This document shows positions 1 to 8,418 of a stretch of 64,000 nt of DNA, piece by piece. The stretch is from Parvibaculum sp039680535 (lineage in GTDB: Bacteria > Pseudomonadota > Alphaproteobacteria > Parvibaculales > Parvibaculaceae). The position numbers and the translations under genes were made by a program. The stretch is from positions 434,001-498,000 of the forward strand of contig NZ_JBDKSS010000013.1 in assembly GCF_039680535.1 (NCBI RefSeq), written 5' to 3'. The notes under the pieces are model-generated. The model did no database searches, was not told the DNA's origin, and saw only the letters and a list, made by a program, of their open reading frames with translations. Positions within the stretch are counted from its first letter, which is position 1, and every line of letters begins with the position of its first letter.

Positions 1-315
1 TTTCTGGCGAAGGCGCTCGAAAATGCCGGGCATGAAGTGATCGCCTATGGTCGCGGCGACCAGGCCCATGACAAGCTCAAGCACGATATATTCGACATTC
101 TCCTGACCGACATCGTCATGCCCGAAATGGATGGCATCGAGCTGGCGCGCCACGCCGCCGAGCTCGACCCGACGATGAAGATCATGTTCATCACCGGCTT
201 TGCCGCCGTAGCGCTCAATCCCGAGAATGCGGCCCCCAAGGACGCCAAGGTGCTTTCCAAGCCCTTCCACCTGAAGGATCTGGTCGCCGAGGTCGAGCGG
301 CTGATGGCTGCGTGA
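1..315 (+). CDS. cpdR: CpdR-like single-domain response regulator (5' end outside window)
   Basis: The reading frame is open from base 1, so the N-terminus lies upstream of the window. The visible 104 residues are the C-terminal part of a receiver domain. They contain the phosphoacceptor context LLTDIVMPEMDG, the switch threonine in FITGFAAV and the conserved lysine in SKPFHL, and no output domain follows. The run FITGFAAVALNP and the ending after a short helix match CpdR, the adaptor that in its unphosphorylated form primes ClpXP for CtrA and other substrates. RcdA, which works in the same proteolytic hierarchy, is encoded at 54.3 kb. The identification rests on remembered similarity to Caulobacter CpdR. 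Confidence 0.88.
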   Translation, partial: FLAKALENAGHEVIAYGRGDQAHDKLKHDIFDILLTDIVMPEMDGIELARHAAELDPTMKIMFITGFAAVALNPENAAPKDAKVLSKPFHLKDLVAEVERLMAA

Positions 316-356
316 AATTTCACGACGCTTCGGTGAAATTCCCGGCGTCTTCCATC

Positions 357-385
357 TTGTCTTTCGCCTGCATCCCCGATATACG
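357..385 (+). promoter_or_regulatory. Candidate sigma-70 promoter for tRNA-Val
   Basis: TTGTCT at 357-362 and TATACG at 380-385 are separated by 17 bases and lie about 55 bases before the tRNA. A start near 392 would give a short 5' leader for RNase P to remove. This is motif reading only. Confidence 0.5.
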
Positions 386-439
386 GACTGCCTCTAACCG
401 GGGCGCCGGGTTCGGCCCCGCCCCGTCCGCAATGGCAAT

Positions 440-514
<75 letters not shown>

Positions 515-650
515 TTGCCGGCCCCTTCGGGGCGTTTGCTCGAAACTGACATATCCCACATCGAGGCAGCTCCGCACCGGAGCGCTGACGAGGCCAGCTT
601 TGTGTGAGCTTGTGACCTCGGGTGGTTCCTTGCCAAAATGGTCGCCCTAC

Positions 651-675
651 GGAACTTTTCTCCTGTCCGGGCGTT
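651..675 (+). promoter_or_regulatory. Perfect EcfG-type (general stress response) promoter
   Basis: GGAAC at 651-655 and CGTT at 672-675 are separated by 16 bases, the consensus used by alphaproteobacterial EcfG sigma factors. It lies 54 bases before the SYLF gene start at 729. The ecfG-phyR-nepR locus sits in the same window at 24-26 kb. The rest of 515-728 holds no gene I can support. Confidence 0.7.
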
Positions 676-728
676 ATCCAGTCACGCGCAAGCCTATGCA
701 CAGGCACACGCACAGCAAGGTAACCATC

Positions 729-1289
729 ATGATGAAATCTCGACGGGCATTCCTCTCGCTGCTTCTTGCCGCCGGCATGGTTCTTTCGGTCGGTCTGGCG
801 GACCGCGCAACGGCGGCGACGGCAGAGGATCTCAACAGGGATTCGCTGCAAGCGCTCAACAATCTCTACGCCACAAATGCGACGGCGAAGGCGATCGGCA
901 GGCAGGCCCGCGCCATTCTCGTCTTCCCGAACATCGTGAAGGCAGGCCTCGTTTTCGGCGGCGCTTATGGCGAAGGCGTGCTGCGCAAGAACGGGCGCGT
1001 CGTCGACTACTACAACTCCGTTACCGGCTCATGGGGCCTGCAGGCGGGCGCGCAGTCATATGGCTATGTCGTCTTCCTGATGACGAAGAAAGCGGTCGAT
1101 TATCTCGACAAGTCGTCGGGCTGGGAAATCGGCGTCGGTCCGACGGTGGTAGTTGTCGACGCGGGCGCGGCGAAAAATCTTTCAACTTCGACGCTGAAGG
1201 ACGATGCCTATGCCTTCATCTTCAATCAGCAGGGATTGATGGCAGGCGTCAGCATCGAAGGCTCGAAGATATCGAAGATCAAACGCTAA
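729..1289 (+). CDS. Secreted SYLF-domain (YSC84/DUF500) lipid-binding protein
   Basis: This 186-residue protein starts at the ATG at 729, preceded by AAGG; upstream in-frame starts lack a ribosome site. Residues 1-27 form a signal peptide (positive MMKSRR, hydrophobic run, ATAAT). The rest is one SYLF domain: FPNIVKAGLVFGGAYGEG, then the Gly-rich WGLQAGAQSYGYV block and the closing FNQQGLMAGVSIEGSKI. SYLF domains bind phosphoinositides in eukaryotes; bacterial members are periplasmic or outer-membrane-associated proteins of unclear role. The EcfG-type promoter at 651 suggests induction in the general stress response. The gene is monocistronic, ending at a shared terminator with folE. Confidence 0.88.
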   Translation: MMKSRRAFLSLLLAAGMVLSVGLADRATAATAEDLNRDSLQALNNLYATNATAKAIGRQARAILVFPNIVKAGLVFGGAYGEGVLRKNGRVVDYYNSVTGSWGLQAGAQSYGYVVFLMTKKAVDYLDKSSGWEIGVGPTVVVVDAGAAKNLSTSTLKDDAYAFIFNQQGLMAGVSIEGSKISKIKR

Positions 1290-1310
1290 AGCCGATTGGC
1301 TGAAACGCGA

Positions 1311-1343
1311 AAGGCCCCGCCTGTTTCGACAGTGCGGGGCCTT
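1311..1343. terminator. Bidirectional intrinsic terminator between SYLF gene and folE
   Basis: A 10-bp perfect stem (AAGGCCCCGC paired with GCGGGGCCTT) encloses a 13-base loop and lies between two convergent genes. T-rich sequence follows on the plus side, with a weaker T-rich tail on the minus side. Confidence 0.85.
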
Positions 1344-1352
1344 CCTATTTTC

Positions 1353-1964
1353 TCAGCGATGATGATCCATCGTCATGCGCAGGAACTCCTCGCGCGTCTT
1401 CGGATCGTCGCGCACCGCACCGATGAGATGGCTGGTGCTGAGTGTTGCTTCCGGTGAGTTTACGCCGCGCATGGTCATGCAGGCATGTTCGGCCTGGATG
1501 ACGACGCCGACGCCGCGCGGTTCGAGCACTTCGAAAATCGTGCGCGCGATCTCGGCAGTGAGTTTTTCCTGAATCTGGAAACGTCGCGCGAAGCCATGCA
1601 CGACGCGGGCAAGCTTCGAGATGCCGACGACGCGGTTCGACGGCAGGTAGCCGACATGGGCATAGCCGGTTACCGGCAGCATGTGGTGCTCGCAGAAGCT
1701 GACGACGCGAATGTTCCGCATCACGATCAGCTCGTCATAGCCGCCGACTTCCTCGAAGACGCGCTCGAGATAGGCGCGCGGGTCGACGTCATAACCGGAG
1801 AAGAGTTCGCGATAGGAACGCGCGACGCGTCCCGGCGTGTCGATCAACCCTTCGCGAGTAGGGTCTTCTCCCGCCCAGCGCAGCATGGTGCGCACGGCCT
1901 CTTCGACCTCAGCCTGCGTCGGCTTCGCAATCTTCTGGGGTTTCTTCGTCTTTGCTTTCGCCAT
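1353..1964 (-). CDS. folE: GTP cyclohydrolase I
   Basis: FolE converts GTP to 7,8-dihydroneopterin triphosphate, the first step of tetrahydrofolate synthesis, as a cytosolic homodecamer. The 203-residue frame has the zinc ligands Cys91 and His94 in CEHHMLP and Cys162 in EHACMTMRG. It also has the substrate-binding blocks GISKLARVV and QEKLTAEIA. The ATG at 1964 is chosen because GGAGAGG lies 7 bases upstream; an in-frame start 13 codons earlier is less likely. The Lys-rich N-terminus is typical of alphaproteobacterial forms. Confidence 0.97.
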   Translation of the reverse strand: MAKAKTKKPQKIAKPTQAEVEEAVRTMLRWAGEDPTREGLIDTPGRVARSYRELFSGYDVDPRAYLERVFEEVGGYDELIVMRNIRVVSFCEHHMLPVTGYAHVGYLPSNRVVGISKLARVVHGFARRFQIQEKLTAEIARTIFEVLEPRGVGVVIQAEHACMTMRGVNSPEATLSTSHLIGAVRDDPKTREEFLRMTMDHHR

Positions 1965-2153
1965 GATCCGCCTCTCCGGGGCCGTTTCTGGACGGCTCGC
2001 CATTCGCGATACTTTTGCTGATACAGCCGGGATTCAAGTCTGGATCACTGGTTTATCGAAATAGAAACGAGAGAGCTACCCGCCATGACGCTTCGCGAAG
2101 AAGTCAGGCGCAAATTCCAAGCAAGTCCGCGAGAGCCCGCGAAATCACGCCGA

Positions 2154-2708
2154 TCATCCCTTCGACTGGCAGGGTTGTTCCGTTGAGGACAAAACGAGAC
2201 ACAGGGGCAGAAGCAGCAAGAGCGGCGTCGGTCGTGAGCAGGGCTCGGAGACAGGCGGTTCCGTGCGGTAGAGAATGATCGGCGCGGCAAGCCCGATCAT
2301 CGCGCCGAGCAGCACTTCGGGCATGCTGTGCATGTGGAGAAGAACGCGAGATAGCGCGATACCGGCGCACACCAACAGCGCCCCGGCAGCAAGAAGCACG
2401 CGCATCCAGCGCTCGGGCATATCCCTCGCCCAGAGCATCGCAAAGCCGCCGTAAGCTGCGATGGCGGCGGTCGTGTGACCGCTGGGGCTTCTGATGTCGA
2501 GAGCGGGCAGGAGGTGGCCGCAGGAGAGAAAGACAAGTTTGGCGATGAGCGCGCCGCCCCACGCGGCGACGAGCGCGAGACACCAGATGAGTGCGGTCTG
2601 GCGCGCGCGCGTGGCGAAAAGCACGATGGCGACGGCCACGGCGAAGGGCAGGGTGACTGCCTGATCGCCAAAGGTCGTGATGAAATAAAGAAGCTCGGTC
2701 AGCTGCAT
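2154..2708 (-). CDS. PAP2-family membrane phosphatase
   Basis: This 184-residue integral membrane protein has about five hydrophobic segments. PAP2 signature motifs 2 and 3 are visible as SPSGHTTAA (about residues 94-102) and SRVLLHMHSMPEVLLG (about 139-154); their histidines form the covalent intermediate and act as proton donor. Motif 1 (KX6RP) is not obvious. Family members dephosphorylate lipid phosphates such as undecaprenyl pyrophosphate or phosphatidic acid; the substrate here is unknown. The C-terminal 30 residues are Pro/Leu-rich. It stands alone, and the roughly 190 bases upstream of folE show nothing supportable. Confidence 0.8.
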   Translation of the reverse strand: MQLTELLYFITTFGDQAVTLPFAVAVAIVLFATRARQTALIWCLALVAAWGGALIAKLVFLSCGHLLPALDIRSPSGHTTAAIAAYGGFAMLWARDMPERWMRVLLAAGALLVCAGIALSRVLLHMHSMPEVLLGAMIGLAAPIILYRTEPPVSEPCSRPTPLLLLLPLCLVLSSTEQPCQSKG

Positions 2709-2813
2709 CGGCTCGTTATTGCATGAGCGACAGAAGAGGAGGGGATATCCTGCACCGAAAGTCTAAACGCTTTTTCCCGCGTGCCGTCGGAAACTTGTTC
2801 GCAACGGAGCCGA

Positions 2814-4019
2814 TCAGAAGAAACGCGCGATACGGAATTGCAGATAGTTGTCGTCGGCGATGCTGTAGATCGGATCGCGCCGTGGCACATTGCCGAAGAA
2901 ATAGGCTTCGGCCGACAGGCGGTAGTCATCGCTGAGCCTGCGCTCGCCCTTGAAGCGAAAGCCCATTGCGCCGGTCTCGGCATCGACGACCGCGCCGCCA
3001 AGGAAGCTCGTCGAGGCTTCATCATTCGCCGTCCAGCGCAATGCGAGGAAGCCGTCGTTTTCATAAGGATCGCGCGCCATGAGGCCGCGGCTGTCCAGTG
3101 CATATTCGGCGACGACGCCAATATCGCCTTCGGTGCCGAGGGCGCCGTAGAAGGTATATTCCACGCCGCCGGTCGCCGCCTCGTATTCGCGGCCGAGTTC
3201 GCGGCGCCAATAGCCTTCGAACTTATAAAGCCATGCGCCCTTCGTCGCCTGCGCGTCGATGGAAGCCTGCTTCATCTGGGCATAATAGGGCGAGAGAACG
3301 AGGTCGCCACCCGAGCTGAGCGCAGGCGTGAGAATGGGGTCGCGGTTTGTGCCCTGAAAATAGCTGACGCCGAAATCGATATCGCCCAGATGATGCGAAT
3401 AGCGGAACGCGCCATCGACGCGCCGCTCCTTGCGCGAGCTTTCATAGCGCGTGAGGTCCATGTCGACGGGAATGTCATAGGCAGGCCGCCCGTTCGTACC
3501 CGGAAAGTCGCGCTCCCGAAAATAGGGGAGAAGGAAAGCGTCGAAGGTGCCAAAATCCTGCGTCGTGCGAAGGCGCAGCATAGGCTGGCCGAGCCGTGCT
3601 TCCTGCTTCACCGGATCTTCTATGAGGTCGGTCTGGTTGATGACGTCGACGAGATGAACTGCCTCCGTAACGCCCCAGAACACCTTGTCGAAGCCGAGCC
3701 GCACCTCCCACTTGCCCATGACGAGGCCGTAGCGCGCCTCGCGCAGATCCCAATGCGTGCGGCGGCTGTCGCGCTGGTCGAGCCGCGCGAAAGGCGTGAC
3801 GATGAGCGACTGGTCGCCGTCGCCCCACATGTATTTGCCGGTTGCCTCGCCGGACACGGATATATCCGTGTCCTTCTGGCGGGCGCTGCTCGCCGATTGC
3901 GTGAAGAGACGTAGCTCCGGCTCGATCGTGCCGCGCAGCGAGAGATCATCCGCATGTGCGCAGGCGGGAGCGAGTGCCGCGATGACCGCGAAGAATGCCG
4001 CCCGGCTCGACTTCGCCAT
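2814..4019 (-). CDS. Outer-membrane beta-barrel protein, unknown family
   Basis: The 401-residue frame begins with a signal peptide ending at AHADD (about residue 24). The remainder is made of alternating amphipathic strands and ends in FRIARFF, a C-terminal aromatic expected of a barrel inserted by BAM. Its start overlaps the stop of the upstream LolA-like gene (TGATG), so the two are translationally coupled. In many proteobacteria such barrel plus LolA-like pairs accompany an RND/MMPL lipid exporter, but none is encoded next to this pair. Function is inferred only to the level of envelope lipid or lipoprotein handling. I could not assign a named family. Confidence 0.72.
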   Translation of the reverse strand: MAKSSRAAFFAVIAALAPACAHADDLSLRGTIEPELRLFTQSASSARQKDTDISVSGEATGKYMWGDGDQSLIVTPFARLDQRDSRRTHWDLREARYGLVMGKWEVRLGFDKVFWGVTEAVHLVDVINQTDLIEDPVKQEARLGQPMLRLRTTQDFGTFDAFLLPYFRERDFPGTNGRPAYDIPVDMDLTRYESSRKERRVDGAFRYSHHLGDIDFGVSYFQGTNRDPILTPALSSGGDLVLSPYYAQMKQASIDAQATKGAWLYKFEGYWRRELGREYEAATGGVEYTFYGALGTEGDIGVVAEYALDSRGLMARDPYENDGFLALRWTANDEASTSFLGGAVVDAETGAMGFRFKGERRLSDDYRLSAEAYFFGNVPRRDPIYSIADDNYLQFRIARFF

Positions 4020-4858
4020 CAGCGCGCCCTTTCGAGGCTCGCCGTGGAGAAATCATCCTTCGTCAGGCCGGTATGAAAGGCATAGCTCTGCCAGATGAGG
4101 CGCGTCGATTTCTTGGTTTCGTGGTTCGCCATGGCGAGTTCGCCGGGCCGCCAGAACTTGTTGTCATAGAGCTTGTAGTCCTGATAGGTGAGCGTCTTGA
4201 TGAGGCTGTCCTTGCGGTCATAGAAGTCGGTCTTGCGGAACAGATAGTCGGTCGTGTCGATCCAGACGATCTGGCGCGTATAGCCGGAATCCTCATATTG
4301 CGGCGTACGTTCGACGACGTGGCAGGTGCGGTCGCCGCAGGGCTCATCCCTGAGCCATTTGTAGGTGAACTTGCCGACCTGCTGCGCGGAAAAATCCTCG
4401 AAGGCGAATTCGCTGCCGACAAAGGGGCCCGACTTGTTCGCGGAGGAAATGCGCTTCACGCGCTTCACTGTCGGCAGATAGAGCCATTGCTCGTCGGCTT
4501 CCTTCACATGGGGATAGGTGAGAAGCGCAGTTCCTTCGATGTCGGCGGGCCTGTCGAAGGTCATCAGACTCCAGTTGCCGTCGCCATCGGTATTTTCGAG
4601 CATCATGAAGCGCAACGCGCGTTCGCTCGTCTCGCCGGAGGCGTTGGTGAGCGCCATCTTCATATCGGCCTTGGCGTCGCCCCAGCCCCGGTCGCGCTTG
4701 TCGCTCTCCTGCGCGATGGCAAGCCCGCGCGCCGCCGGGTCCGCAGCTGTGGGAAGGCCCGGCGCTTCAGCACGCGACGGACCGAAGGAAATAACGGAAA
4801 GCGTGAAAATGGCGGCGGCGCAAAGTGCCGCCCGATATATGCGTCCGGTCATGCCCAT
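4019..4858 (-). CDS. Outer-membrane lipoprotein-sorting (LolA-like) protein
   Basis: From the start at 4858 this is a 279-residue exported protein with a signal peptide ending near SRAEA. The mature part fits the LolA-like family (PF17131 type): repeated beta-strands with LMTFDRPADIEGTALLTY and QWLYLPTVKRVKRI, then FVGSEFAFEDF and a final sheet. Such proteins probably carry a lipid or lipoprotein in a hydrophobic half-barrel. A cysteine pair (CGDRTC) may form a disulfide. ATGs at 4858 and 4852 are both possible; a longer in-frame start at 4921 would precede the signal peptide awkwardly. It is the first gene of a two-gene operon. Confidence 0.8.
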   Translation of the reverse strand: MGMTGRIYRAALCAAAIFTLSVISFGPSRAEAPGLPTAADPAARGLAIAQESDKRDRGWGDAKADMKMALTNASGETSERALRFMMLENTDGDGNWSLMTFDRPADIEGTALLTYPHVKEADEQWLYLPTVKRVKRISSANKSGPFVGSEFAFEDFSAQQVGKFTYKWLRDEPCGDRTCHVVERTPQYEDSGYTRQIVWIDTTDYLFRKTDFYDRKDSLIKTLTYQDYKLYDNKFWRPGELAMANHETKKSTRLIWQSYAFHTGLTKDDFSTASLERAR

Positions 4859-4971
4859 CCCCGGCCTTGAACCCCCAAAGAGCCACGCAGCCTCTGTCAC
4901 GCGCGACTCGCCCGCCCGCATGATGCAGGCTGAACTTGGTGTTTCAAAGTGAATTTGGCGAAGGGGCCTCG

Positions 4972-5817
4972 TCAGAAGGGGCGGTCGCCGTTCACCGTGA
5001 CGCGCTCCATATGGCGGCGATGGCCATGATAGTCGTTGAGCGCGAAATGCTGCGTGCAGCGGTTGTCCCAGAAGGCGATGGCGTTCTTCGTCCAGCGGAA
5101 GCGGCAGGTAAAGCCTTCCTGCGTGCAGTGCTCGAAGAGGAAGTTCAGGAGCGGCCTGCTCTCGCGGCGCGTCATGCCGACGAACTTCTCGGTGAAGGCG
5201 GGGTTGACGTAAAGCGCCTTGCGTCCGGTCTTGGGATGCGTCCGCACCACGGGGTGCTCGTAGGACGGCACGTCGTCGCCGGCGGTCGCGACTTCCATCG
5301 ACTTGCGCTTCTGTGCCGAATGACCGCGCTCGCTATATTCGCCCTTGGCGGTGTGGACCGCGCGAAGCCCTTCGAGCATCGCCTTCATGCCGTCCGAAAG
5401 CGTCTCATAGGCGAGATACTGGTTGGCCCAGAGCGTGTCGCCGCCATAGGGCGGAACCTCTTTCGCATAGAGGATCGAGCCGAGTGCTGGCTCCTCGAGG
5501 AAGGACATGTCGGAGTGCCAGCCGCCGCCGAAATTCACCCTGTCGTCCGGCTCCTTGACGATCTGCATGATCTCCGGATGCCCGTCCATACCCTTCACAT
5601 AGGGGTGGATGTTGAGCGTTCCGAAACGGCGGCCGAAAGCCTTGTGCTGCTCATGACTGATCTGCTGGTCGCGGAAGAAGATGACCTGATGGTCGAGGAA
5701 GGCCCGGTGGATGTCGTCGAAGGTCTCGTTGTCGAGTTCACGCGAGAGATCGACGCCGACGATTTCCGCGCCAAGTGCGCCCGCGATGCGGTTCACCTCG
5801 ATCTTGTTGTAGGCCAC
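4972..5817 (-). CDS. TauD/TfdA-family 2-oxoglutarate-dependent dioxygenase
   Basis: This 281-residue non-haem Fe(II) dioxygenase has the facial triad visible as His101 and Asp103 in GWHSDMSF and His257 in CTQHFALNDY, with 2-oxoglutarate-binding Arg nearby in HRRHMERVT. Relatives hydroxylate taurine, 2,4-D, alkyl sulfates or carnitine precursors. The substrate cannot be read from the sequence, and no sulfonate transporter is adjacent. Translation starts at a GTG (5817) preceded by AGAGGGAGAA. Upp follows upstream on the same strand with only 24 bases between them, so the two may be co-transcribed. Confidence 0.9.
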   Translation of the reverse strand: MAYNKIEVNRIAGALGAEIVGVDLSRELDNETFDDIHRAFLDHQVIFFRDQQISHEQHKAFGRRFGTLNIHPYVKGMDGHPEIMQIVKEPDDRVNFGGGWHSDMSFLEEPALGSILYAKEVPPYGGDTLWANQYLAYETLSDGMKAMLEGLRAVHTAKGEYSERGHSAQKRKSMEVATAGDDVPSYEHPVVRTHPKTGRKALYVNPAFTEKFVGMTRRESRPLLNFLFEHCTQEGFTCRFRWTKNAIAFWDNRCTQHFALNDYHGHRRHMERVTVNGDRPF

Positions 5818-5841
5818 GCTGTTCTCCCTCTTGGGCGGGGA

Positions 5842-6471
5842 TTATTTCGTTCCGTAAAGCCGGTCCCCCGCATCTCCGAGCCCCGGAACGATATATCCAT
5901 TTTCGTTGAGATGGCTATCGATAGCGGCCGTAAAAAGGGGCACTTCCGGATGCGCCGCCCGGAATTTCTGCACGCCCTCGGGTGCCGCCAGCAGGCAGAC
6001 GAAGCGAACATCTTTGGCGCCGCGGCCCTTCAACAGTTCGACGGCGGCAATCGCCGAATTGGCGGTGGCGAGCATCGGATCGACGACGATGACCGGTCGG
6101 TCGCCGAGATCGTCCGGCGCCTTGAAATAATACTCGACCGCCTGAAGCGTCTTGTGGTCGCGATAAAGGCCGATATGAGCGACGCGTGCCGAGGGCACAA
6201 GCTCGAGCATGCCTTCGAGGAGGCCATTGCCCGCGCGCAGCACCGACGCGAAGACGAGCTTCTTGCCCGCGAGCATCGGCGCTTCCATCTCGACCAGCGG
6301 TGTTTCGATGGCGCGGGTCGTGAGTTTGAGGTCGCGCGTGACTTCATAGCAGAGCAGAACCGCGATCTCGCGAAGGAGCTGGCGGAAGCCGGCGGTCGAA
6401 GTGTTTTTGTCACGCATGATGCTGAGTTTGTGCTGAACCAGCGGATGCGTGATGACTGTGACGCCTTCCAT
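5842..6471 (-). CDS. upp: Uracil phosphoribosyltransferase
   Basis: Upp salvages uracil to UMP with PRPP in the cytosol. The 209-residue length is standard. Visible signatures are HPLVQHKLSIMRDKNTS at the N-terminus, the PRPP loop VVDPMLATANSA, and the uracil-binding C-terminus GYIVPGLGDAGDRLYGTK. AGGAG lies about 10 bases before the ATG. Confidence 0.97.
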   Translation of the reverse strand: MEGVTVITHPLVQHKLSIMRDKNTSTAGFRQLLREIAVLLCYEVTRDLKLTTRAIETPLVEMEAPMLAGKKLVFASVLRAGNGLLEGMLELVPSARVAHIGLYRDHKTLQAVEYYFKAPDDLGDRPVIVVDPMLATANSAIAAVELLKGRGAKDVRFVCLLAAPEGVQKFRAAHPEVPLFTAAIDSHLNENGYIVPGLGDAGDRLYGTK

Positions 6472-6567
6472 TTTCTCTGCTCCTTCGCGCTTATGTCGCC
6501 TGTCTTTCGCTCGTCGATGGCGGACAGTCTAGCGGAAAATGCCGCGTGAGAGGATTTGGCTGCGCTT

Positions 6568-7254
6568 TCAGTCGAGGCTGCCCGTTAGTGAGGCACGTTG
6601 CGAAATTTCTATCCAGTTTCCATCAGGGTCACGCACAAAAGAGATGCGGGCGACGCTGCCGAGCGTCTGGGGCGCGAGACCTTCACGGCCGCCGCGCGCG
6701 AGAATCCCCGCATGCTCCTCGTCGGTCTTGAAGACCTGGATGGTGAGATAGCGAAACCCTGTTCCCTCCATGCTCGCGTCCGAGGGAGCCTTGGGATCGT
6801 TCTCGATGAGGATGACGCTGTCTCCGCAGAGGAAGCTGTCGCCTCCCGCTTCCGGCACATCGGGAAGCCCGAGCGCTACGGCATAGAAACGGCGATGAGC
6901 GGCGGTATCGCGCACGCCGAGCTTCACGCCAATGCGCGTGATGCCGAAGGCGCCCGGCGGCACCAGCGTGACGAGGTTTCCGTCTGGATCGGTGAGGCGC
7001 TTCGGCCCGAGAAGCCCTTCCCGCGCAATCAGCAATTCGCGATAGCCAGAGGGCGCGCGTTCGGCGATGGGCTCGCGGCTCGCATTGATCTTGAGGACGG
7101 AGCCCAGAAGATCGTGGCGATGCTGCTGACGCCCGCCGCCGAGTGGCAACACATGATCGAAGGGGAGCCCGACTTCCTTCTGATAGAAGGCGAGCATCGC
7201 TTCGAGATTGTTGGTGAGGAGGCCGACATCGATACGTGGCTTTGTGAGATTCAT
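6568..7254 (-). CDS. VOC/glyoxalase-superfamily protein
   Basis: The 228-residue protein contains two vicinal-oxygen-chelate modules. The first (about 5-110) opens IDVGLLTNNLEAMLAFYQKEVGLPFDH. The second (about 112-220) runs from ITRIGVKLGVRDTAAHRRFY to FVRDPDGNWIEISQR, the usual closing strand with its metal-ligand Glu. Members are lyases, epimerases or dioxygenases; the reaction is unknown. It is the last gene of an operon behind a DUF35 protein and a thiolase, 17 bases after the thiolase stop, which points to acyl-CoA or ring-fission chemistry. Confidence 0.8.
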   Translation of the reverse strand: MNLTKPRIDVGLLTNNLEAMLAFYQKEVGLPFDHVLPLGGGRQQHRHDLLGSVLKINASREPIAERAPSGYRELLIAREGLLGPKRLTDPDGNLVTLVPPGAFGITRIGVKLGVRDTAAHRRFYAVALGLPDVPEAGGDSFLCGDSVILIENDPKAPSDASMEGTGFRYLTIQVFKTDEEHAGILARGGREGLAPQTLGSVARISFVRDPDGNWIEISQRASLTGSLD

Positions 7255-7271
7255 GGCGGCCTCTTCTTTCC

Positions 7272-8414
7272 TTATGGCGCTTCGTTCGAGAAGACGATGG
7301 TGCCCGACGCGGCGAACATGCCGCCGACGCCATGCGCGATGGAGATCTTCGCGCCCGGCACCTGCGCGGGCGCAATGCCCCGCATCTGCCGCACGCTTTC
7401 CTGAAGCGCATACATGCCGTACATGCCGGAATGCATGTAGGAGAGTCCGCCGCCATTAGTATTGAGCGGCAGCTTGCCGCCCGGCGCGGTGTTGCGCTCG
7501 CGGATGAAGGCCGCCGCTTCGCCGCGCTCACAGAAGCCGAGATCTTCGAGGCCGTAGAGAGGCAGATGCGCGAAGGCGTCATAGATCATCAGATGATCGA
7601 CGTCCTTATGCGTGATGCCGGCCTCCGCGAAAGCCTTTTTGCCCGAAACGCGGAAGGCCTTCGACGTGGTGAAGTCTTCCATCTGGCTGATCAGCGGCGT
7701 CTCGCAGCTTTCGCCCGTGCCGAGGATATAGACCGGCTTTTGCGGGAAGTCCTTCGCGCGGTCTGCGCTGGTCAGGATCAGTGCACCGCCGCCATCGGTG
7801 ACGAGGCAGCACATCAGAATCCGGAAGGGCCAGGCGATCATCTTCGAGTTCAGCACATCATCGACGCTGATCGGATCGTGGAATGTCGCGCGCGGATTCT
7901 TCGCCGCCCATTCGCGCTGGATCACGGCGACCATGGCGAGGTCTTCCTCGGTGACGCCCACTTCCTTCATGTAGCGCAGCACAGGGATGGTGAACATGGT
8001 CGGCGGCGTCGTCACGCCATAGGGCACTTCGAACTGGCCCATCTGGCTCGCCGGATCGCGGCTGAACTTGCGAGCGCCGACACGCGAGCGGCCGGATTCG
8101 GCATGCGTGATGAGAACCGTGTTGCAGAGGCCTTCGTTGATCGCCGCCGCCGCGTGGCGGACATGCAGCATGAAGGAGCAGCCGCCGACGCTGGTGCCGT
8201 CTACCCATGTCGGCGTGATGCCGAGATATTGCGCGATCTCGACCGGGCTGTCGCCCGCCGTCGCAATGCCGTCGATGTCCTTCGCGGTGAGGCCCGCATC
8301 GCGCATCGCGTTCAATGCGGCATCGGCATGAAGCATGAGCTGCGAGGTGCCGGGAATCTTGCCCATCTCGGTCGTTTCGGCTGCGCCGACGACCGCCACT
8401 GTTTTCTGCTTCAT
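7272..8414 (-). CDS. Thiolase-family acyl-CoA acetyltransferase / lipid-transfer protein
   Basis: The 380-residue thiolase fold has a probable acyl-accepting Cys79 in GTSVGGCSF and the C-terminal SIAHGVGGMFAASG block. It resembles the SCP-x-like thiolases that act with a DUF35 partner rather than classical FadA, because the usual C-terminal CxG motif is absent. The partner is the gene immediately upstream, 4 bases away. DUF35-thiolase pairs carry out thiolytic or aldol-type cleavage in steroid, side-chain and hydrocarbon degradation; the substrate here is not known. Confidence 0.87.
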   Translation of the reverse strand: MKQKTVAVVGAAETTEMGKIPGTSQLMLHADAALNAMRDAGLTAKDIDGIATAGDSPVEIAQYLGITPTWVDGTSVGGCSFMLHVRHAAAAINEGLCNTVLITHAESGRSRVGARKFSRDPASQMGQFEVPYGVTTPPTMFTIPVLRYMKEVGVTEEDLAMVAVIQREWAAKNPRATFHDPISVDDVLNSKMIAWPFRILMCCLVTDGGGALILTSADRAKDFPQKPVYILGTGESCETPLISQMEDFTTSKAFRVSGKKAFAEAGITHKDVDHLMIYDAFAHLPLYGLEDLGFCERGEAAAFIRERNTAPGGKLPLNTNGGGLSYMHSGMYGMYALQESVRQMRGIAPAQVPGAKISIAHGVGGMFAASGTIVFSNEAP

Positions 8415-8418
8415 CGTC

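Noticed and set aside
4936..6549. 537-codon plus-strand open frame over dioxygenase and upp
   Set aside because: It is antisense to two well-supported genes, has biased His/Arg/Asp content and no domain; such shadows are expected at high GC.
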